From: Hymenobacter tibetensis
GTDB taxonomy: Bacteria > Bacteroidota > Bacteroidia > Cytophagales > Hymenobacteraceae
NCBI RefSeq assembly: GCF_022827545.1
Contig: NZ_CP094669.1
Coordinates: 5,077,001-5,141,000, forward strand
Direction: 5' to 3'
DNA length: 64,000 nt
Below the pieces are notes generated by a model. It was not told the origin of the DNA, made no database searches, and saw only the letters and a program-made list of their open reading frames with translations. Shown here piece by piece: positions 60,532 to 64,000 of the stretch. Within the stretch, counting starts at the first letter, position 1. Each line of letters begins with the position of its first letter. The translations under genes and the position numbers were made by a program.

Positions 60532-63500
60532 ATGAAAAAAGAACTACTGCTGTGGCCGCTCATGATCTGCGCGGCATCTACAGCGTGGGCTCAGCAGCAA
60601 CGGCGTATATCCGGCGTTGTAAAGTCTGAAAAAGGCGAAGGACTCCCTGGGGTGACGGTAGTGGTGAAGGGCTCGACGAATGGTGCTTCCACGAACAGCG
60701 ACGGTACGTTCCTCATCAACCTGCCCGCCACCGACACCAACCCGACCATACGTGTCAGTTACATTGGCTACGTTTCGCAGGACATCCCCGTTGGCGACCG
60801 GACGCAGCTGAACGTAACGCTGTTGGAAGACACCCAGACGCTGAGCGACGTAGTGGTTATCGGCTACCAAGCCGTACAGCGCCGCGACGTAACGGGCTCC
60901 GTATCGTCGGTAAATTCCCAGCAGATCAAAGATATCCCCGTTAACTCGGCGGCTGAAGCTCTCACCGGCCGGTTAGCTGGTGTGCAACTGACTAGCGCCG
61001 AAGGTACTCCTGGCAACACCAACGTGCAGGTGCGCGTGCGCGGCGGCGGCTCCATCACGCAGGACAACTCTCCCTTGTATGTAGTAGATGGTGTCCAGAT
61101 CGAAAACGCGCTAAGCGTCATTGCGCCTCAGGATATTGCTTCGGTCGATGTGTTAAAAGATGCGTCGGCTACCGCTATTTATGGTGCGCGTGGTGCCAAC
61201 GGCGTCGTGATTATCACGACGAAGAAAGGTGTTGAGGGCCGCACGGTTATCAGCTACAATGGGTTTGCAGGTTTCCGGCGCCTCTCCAACAAACTAGGGG
61301 TACTCAACCCCGCGGAATACCTGGATTATCAGTTCGAGCGTGCCCAAATAGCGGGCAGCGGAACGGGCGGTTTGCCTTCCTTCAGATCTTTGTTTGGCAG
61401 CAACCGGTTCAACAGTGACACGCTACAACAGGCTAGTAGCGCTCCGTTCATTGACTGGCAGGACGAGACCTTTGGCCGCGACGCGTTTCAGCAAACCCAC
61501 AACGTGTCGGTGGCTGGGGGCGTGAAGGGTACCACGTACTCCCTAAGTTTAACGCGCAACTTGGAGGACGGTATCCAACGTGGCTCCGACTACGACCGAA
61601 AACTCGTCAACTTCCGCTTCGACACCAAGGCGAGCGAGCGGTTGCAGGTAGGGTTAAATGTTCGTTTCAACGACCAAACTACCAATGGGGCCGGCACTTC
61701 TTCCACTGGCTCTAATACCACTTCTCGCTTGCGCAACACGGTACAGTACCAGCCCCTATTGGTGCCGCGGTTGTCAGGAGCAGTTCTCGATCCGAATACG
61801 TTTGATGACGAGTTCCTTGCCATTTCCACGCTGGTAAGCCCACTTGTAGCTATTGACAGCGAGTACCGCCGCGACAAGCTTCAGACGTTCAACGCGAGTG
61901 CCAACGCGTCGTTGGAAATCATAAAAAATCTAACGTTCCGGTCTACAGCTGGTTTCGATATCACCAACACCAACTTAGGCACTTTCAACGGACGTTTTTC
62001 TCCATTGCTGCGGCAGCCCGGCGGCAACTACCAGCAGTTGCCTACCGCCTCTATCACTACAGGCACACAAAATACGTTCAACAACTCCAACGTATTAGAC
62101 TACAACTTCAAAACAGGTTTGCATTCGGTAGGGCTATTGGTTGGAGAAGAAATCTACCAGCAGCGCAACACGCAGCAATACATTCAAACCAATTTCTTGC
62201 CGCTGGATATCACAGCAGAGCGGGCGTTGGCTAACATCAACCAGGGAGTGCTACCTGCTGGCCAAACGGCTCAGCCCGTATTGCCCCAAACCAGCATTCC
62301 GCAGGACTATCGTCTGCTCTCAGGGTTCGGCCGCGTAACGTACTCCTACGACGACCGGTACCTGTTCACTGGCACCTTCCGGGCCGATGGCTCGTCGAAG
62401 TACCGGGCTGGCAACCGGTGGGGCTACTTCCCCGGTGCTTCGCTAGCCTGGCGGATTTCGCGCGAGAGCTTTTTCCAAGATGTGAAGGCTGTTTCGGATT
62501 TGAAGCTGCGCTTGAGCTACGGCAAAGCCGGTAACAACCGTATTGCCGACTTCCTGGGCGAGCAGCTTTTCTCGGCTGGTAGCGCACCTTATTCCATCAA
62601 CCGCTCTATTGTGCTGGGGTCGGCAGCCACTTCGCTGGCTAACCCCAACTTGAAGTGGGAGTCCACTACGTCGCGCAACCTTGGGGTTGACTTGGCCTTG
62701 CTCGATAACCGAGTGCAGTTCACGGCTGATGCCTACTACAATACCACCAGCGACTTGCTGATCAACCGCACTATTCCGGCGTTCCTGGGCTACACCAGCC
62801 AGACGCAGAACATCGGCTCGACTTCCAACCGCGGTCTGGAACTGCAGCTGACGGGGACTATTATTACCAATCAGGCTTTCACTTGGACGGCAACGGCCAA
62901 CGCATCGTTCAACCGGGGCCGTATTGAAAGCTTAGGCGAGGGCCTGGATGAGTTACCCGCTATCAACTCAGGTTGGGCTGGTAGCGCCGCTACCCTAACC
63001 CGGGACTACGTAGCACGGGTGGGCCAACCCGTGGGCCAGATGTTCGGCTACGTCACGGATGGCTACTATACGGCTGATGATTTTCAGAGCTACAACCCTG
63101 CTCAGCCGGCCGCTCAGCGCTGGGTTTTGCGAACTGACAGAACTGACTTGCTGCCAGTAGGTACGCCGGACGGTATAGCAGCCCAACCCGGTCTGTTGAA
63201 GCTGAAAGACATGAACGGGGATAAAGTAATCAATGAGCTTGACCAAGTAGTCATTGGCAATGCTAACCCTAAAATGGTAGGAGGCCTGAACCAGCAGTTC
63301 ACCTACAAAAGCTTCGACGCCAGCATATTCCTGAATTTTGTACTGGGCAATGATGTATACAATGCCAACAAAATTGAGTTCACCACAAACACGGCAAACA
63401 CAGTGTTTAGCAATGTGCTTAACGATATGAATTCGCGCTACCGTATCACTGAAACGGATGGTACGTTCATCACGTCGCTGGATCGGCTGCGCGAAATCAA

Positions 63501-63810
63501 CCAAGGCGCTGACATTTGGCGGCCAACTTCCAGCTACTTCCTGCATTCATGGGCGGTGGAAGATGGCTCGTTCTTGCGCGTGAACAACATAACTGTGGGC
63601 TACACCCTGCCCAAAGCGTTAACGACCCAAGCTAAAGTGCAGCAGCTACGCTTCTACGTGACGCTCAATAACCTCTATACCTTCACCAAATACACCGGTT
63701 ACGACCCAGAGGCCAACACGCGTCGCAATTCACCACTTACCCCCGGTGTCGATTACGCTGCCTACCCCCGCAGCCGGGCCTTCCTGTTTGGCGTGAACCT
63801 TTCTTTGTAA
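60532..63810 (+). CDS. SusC/RagA-family TonB-linked outer membrane protein
   Basis: The 1092-residue protein has a signal peptide (MKKELLLWPLMICAASTAWAQ) and a CarboxypepD_reg-like domain (ISGVVKSEKGEGLPGVTVVVKGS, residues about 25-110). The plug shows SusC signatures: LSDVVVIGYQAVQRRDVTGSVSSV, ALTGRLAGVQLTSAEGTPG, VRVRGGGSI and LKDASATAIYGARGANGVVIITTKKG. The barrel follows and ends with ...AFLFGVNLSL. SusC imports oligosaccharides bound by SusD, driven by TonB. A SusD-like gene starts 19 bases later, and the GH43 enzyme lies upstream, so the set resembles a polysaccharide utilisation locus. Confidence 0.96.
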   Translation: MKKELLLWPLMICAASTAWAQQQRRISGVVKSEKGEGLPGVTVVVKGSTNGASTNSDGTFLINLPATDTNPTIRVSYIGYVSQDIPVGDRTQLNVTLLEDTQTLSDVVVIGYQAVQRRDVTGSVSSVNSQQIKDIPVNSAAEALTGRLAGVQLTSAEGTPGNTNVQVRVRGGGSITQDNSPLYVVDGVQIENALSVIAPQDIASVDVLKDASATAIYGARGANGVVIITTKKGVEGRTVISYNGFAGFRRLSNKLGVLNPAEYLDYQFERAQIAGSGTGGLPSFRSLFGSNRFNSDTLQQASSAPFIDWQDETFGRDAFQQTHNVSVAGGVKGTTYSLSLTRNLEDGIQRGSDYDRKLVNFRFDTKASERLQVGLNVRFNDQTTNGAGTSSTGSNTTSRLRNTVQYQPLLVPRLSGAVLDPNTFDDEFLAISTLVSPLVAIDSEYRRDKLQTFNASANASLEIIKNLTFRSTAGFDITNTNLGTFNGRFSPLLRQPGGNYQQLPTASITTGTQNTFNNSNVLDYNFKTGLHSVGLLVGEEIYQQRNTQQYIQTNFLPLDITAERALANINQGVLPAGQTAQPVLPQTSIPQDYRLLSGFGRVTYSYDDRYLFTGTFRADGSSKYRAGNRWGYFPGASLAWRISRESFFQDVKAVSDLKLRLSYGKAGNNRIADFLGEQLFSAGSAPYSINRSIVLGSAATSLANPNLKWESTTSRNLGVDLALLDNRVQFTADAYYNTTSDLLINRTIPAFLGYTSQTQNIGSTSNRGLELQLTGTIITNQAFTWTATANASFNRGRIESLGEGLDELPAINSGWAGSAATLTRDYVARVGQPVGQMFGYVTDGYYTADDFQSYNPAQPAAQRWVLRTDRTDLLPVGTPDGIAAQPGLLKLKDMNGDKVINELDQVVIGNANPKMVGGLNQQFTYKSFDASIFLNFVLGNDVYNANKIEFTTNTANTVFSNVLNDMNSRYRITETDGTFITSLDRLREINQGADIWRPTSSYFLHSWAVEDGSFLRVNNITVGYTLPKALTTQAKVQQLRFYVTLNNLYTFTKYTGYDPEANTRRNSPLTPGVDYAAYPRSRAFLFGVNLSL

Positions 63811-63829
63811 TTCCCACCCGTTGCTTGAT

Positions 63830-64000
63830 ATGAAATCTTCAATTTTTTTCCGGGCTGCACTGGCAGCTAGTGTACTAGTCGGTACTGCCGGAATGGTCAC
63901 GTCCTGCAAAGATTATCTCGACGTAGAACCGATTGCGCTCAACACAACTGAATATACTTTTAGCACGGTAGCTGGAGCTACGGCTGCCGTTGTTGGAGCC
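63830..64000 (+). CDS. SusD/RagB-family lipoprotein, start only
   Basis: Only the first 57 codons are inside the window. The reading is MKSSIFFRAALAASVLVG, then TAGMVTSCKDYLDVEP, with a lipobox ending in Cys (MVTSC) and the typical CKDYLDVEP start of SusD proteins. SusD caps the SusC barrel and binds glycan at the cell surface. It begins 19 bases after the susC stop and belongs to the same operon. The rest of the gene lies past the window's right edge. Confidence 0.9.
   Translation, partial: MKSSIFFRAALAASVLVGTAGMVTSCKDYLDVEPIALNTTEYTFSTVAGATAAVVGA

Noticed and set aside
1..64000. CRISPR arrays, rRNA genes, prophage or insertion-sequence transposase genes.
   Set aside because: No regularly spaced short repeats, no rRNA-like sequence and no transposase, integrase or phage structural motif were seen in any reading frame.

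Overview
The window looks like a chromosome segment of a Hymenobacter-like member of the Bacteroidota (order Cytophagales). The evidence is a type IX secretion translocon (SprA) with two cargo proteins carrying C-terminal sorting domains, a SusC/SusD pair, a CarboxypepD_reg-type TonB receptor, the clustered order maeB-ruvA-sprA-gcvH-vanZ, Bacteroidota-type TAnnTTTG -7 promoter boxes before the tRNAs, and few Shine-Dalgarno sequences. Most of the DNA is moderately GC-rich. One island (4435-6775) is only about one-third G+C by eye. Nothing was searched or computed, so every family call rests on motif reading.

Layout. 1-4400: small hypothetical and membrane proteins, a DUF6624-like secreted protein, an alpha/beta hydrolase, a phytase-like lipoprotein, and a decayed second copy of the hydrolase gene's 3' end. 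4435-6775: an AT-rich two-gene island encoding a protein with a diverged diadenylate-cyclase (DisA_N-like) C-terminus and an unknown helical partner. This is the best candidate here for an undescribed nucleotide-signalling or defence module. 6891-21611: mostly housekeeping genes, including mfd, a YdjM-like hydrolase, a NYN plus cold-shock protein, a thioesterase, a GNAT acetyltransferase, yajQ, terC, a DnaJ-domain membrane protein, a SpoU RNA methyltransferase and mutS. A 101-bp near-perfect inverted repeat lies between the last two. 21799-22140: tRNA-Gly(GCC) and tRNA-Leu(UAA), each with its own promoter and terminator.

22242-30597 is a regulatory region: an AraC/alkyltransferase fusion, a LytTR response regulator, a hybrid histidine kinase, a MoxR ATPase, and an ECF sigma factor overlapping a putative anti-sigma factor. 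30888-42714 holds surface and secreted functions: a haem-motif/PA14 protein with a type IX sorting domain, a short polysaccharide cluster (methyltransferase, flippase, glycosyltransferase), and a TonB receptor followed by a beta-helix type IX cargo. 42861-44630 has a YicC endoribonuclease and a small exported protein. 44890-58040 is all on the minus strand: an M28 peptidase, vanZ, gcvH, the giant sprA, ruvA and a malic enzyme-phosphotransacetylase fusion. 58412-64000 encodes a GH43-type glycosidase, then SusC and the start of a SusD gene cut by the window edge, which suggests the start of a polysaccharide utilisation locus.

Several products work together. SprA would export the cargo proteins at 30888-33728 and 38093-39820. 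SusC/SusD would import oligosaccharides of the kind released by the GH43 enzyme. Mfd and MutS belong to DNA repair, as does RuvA.
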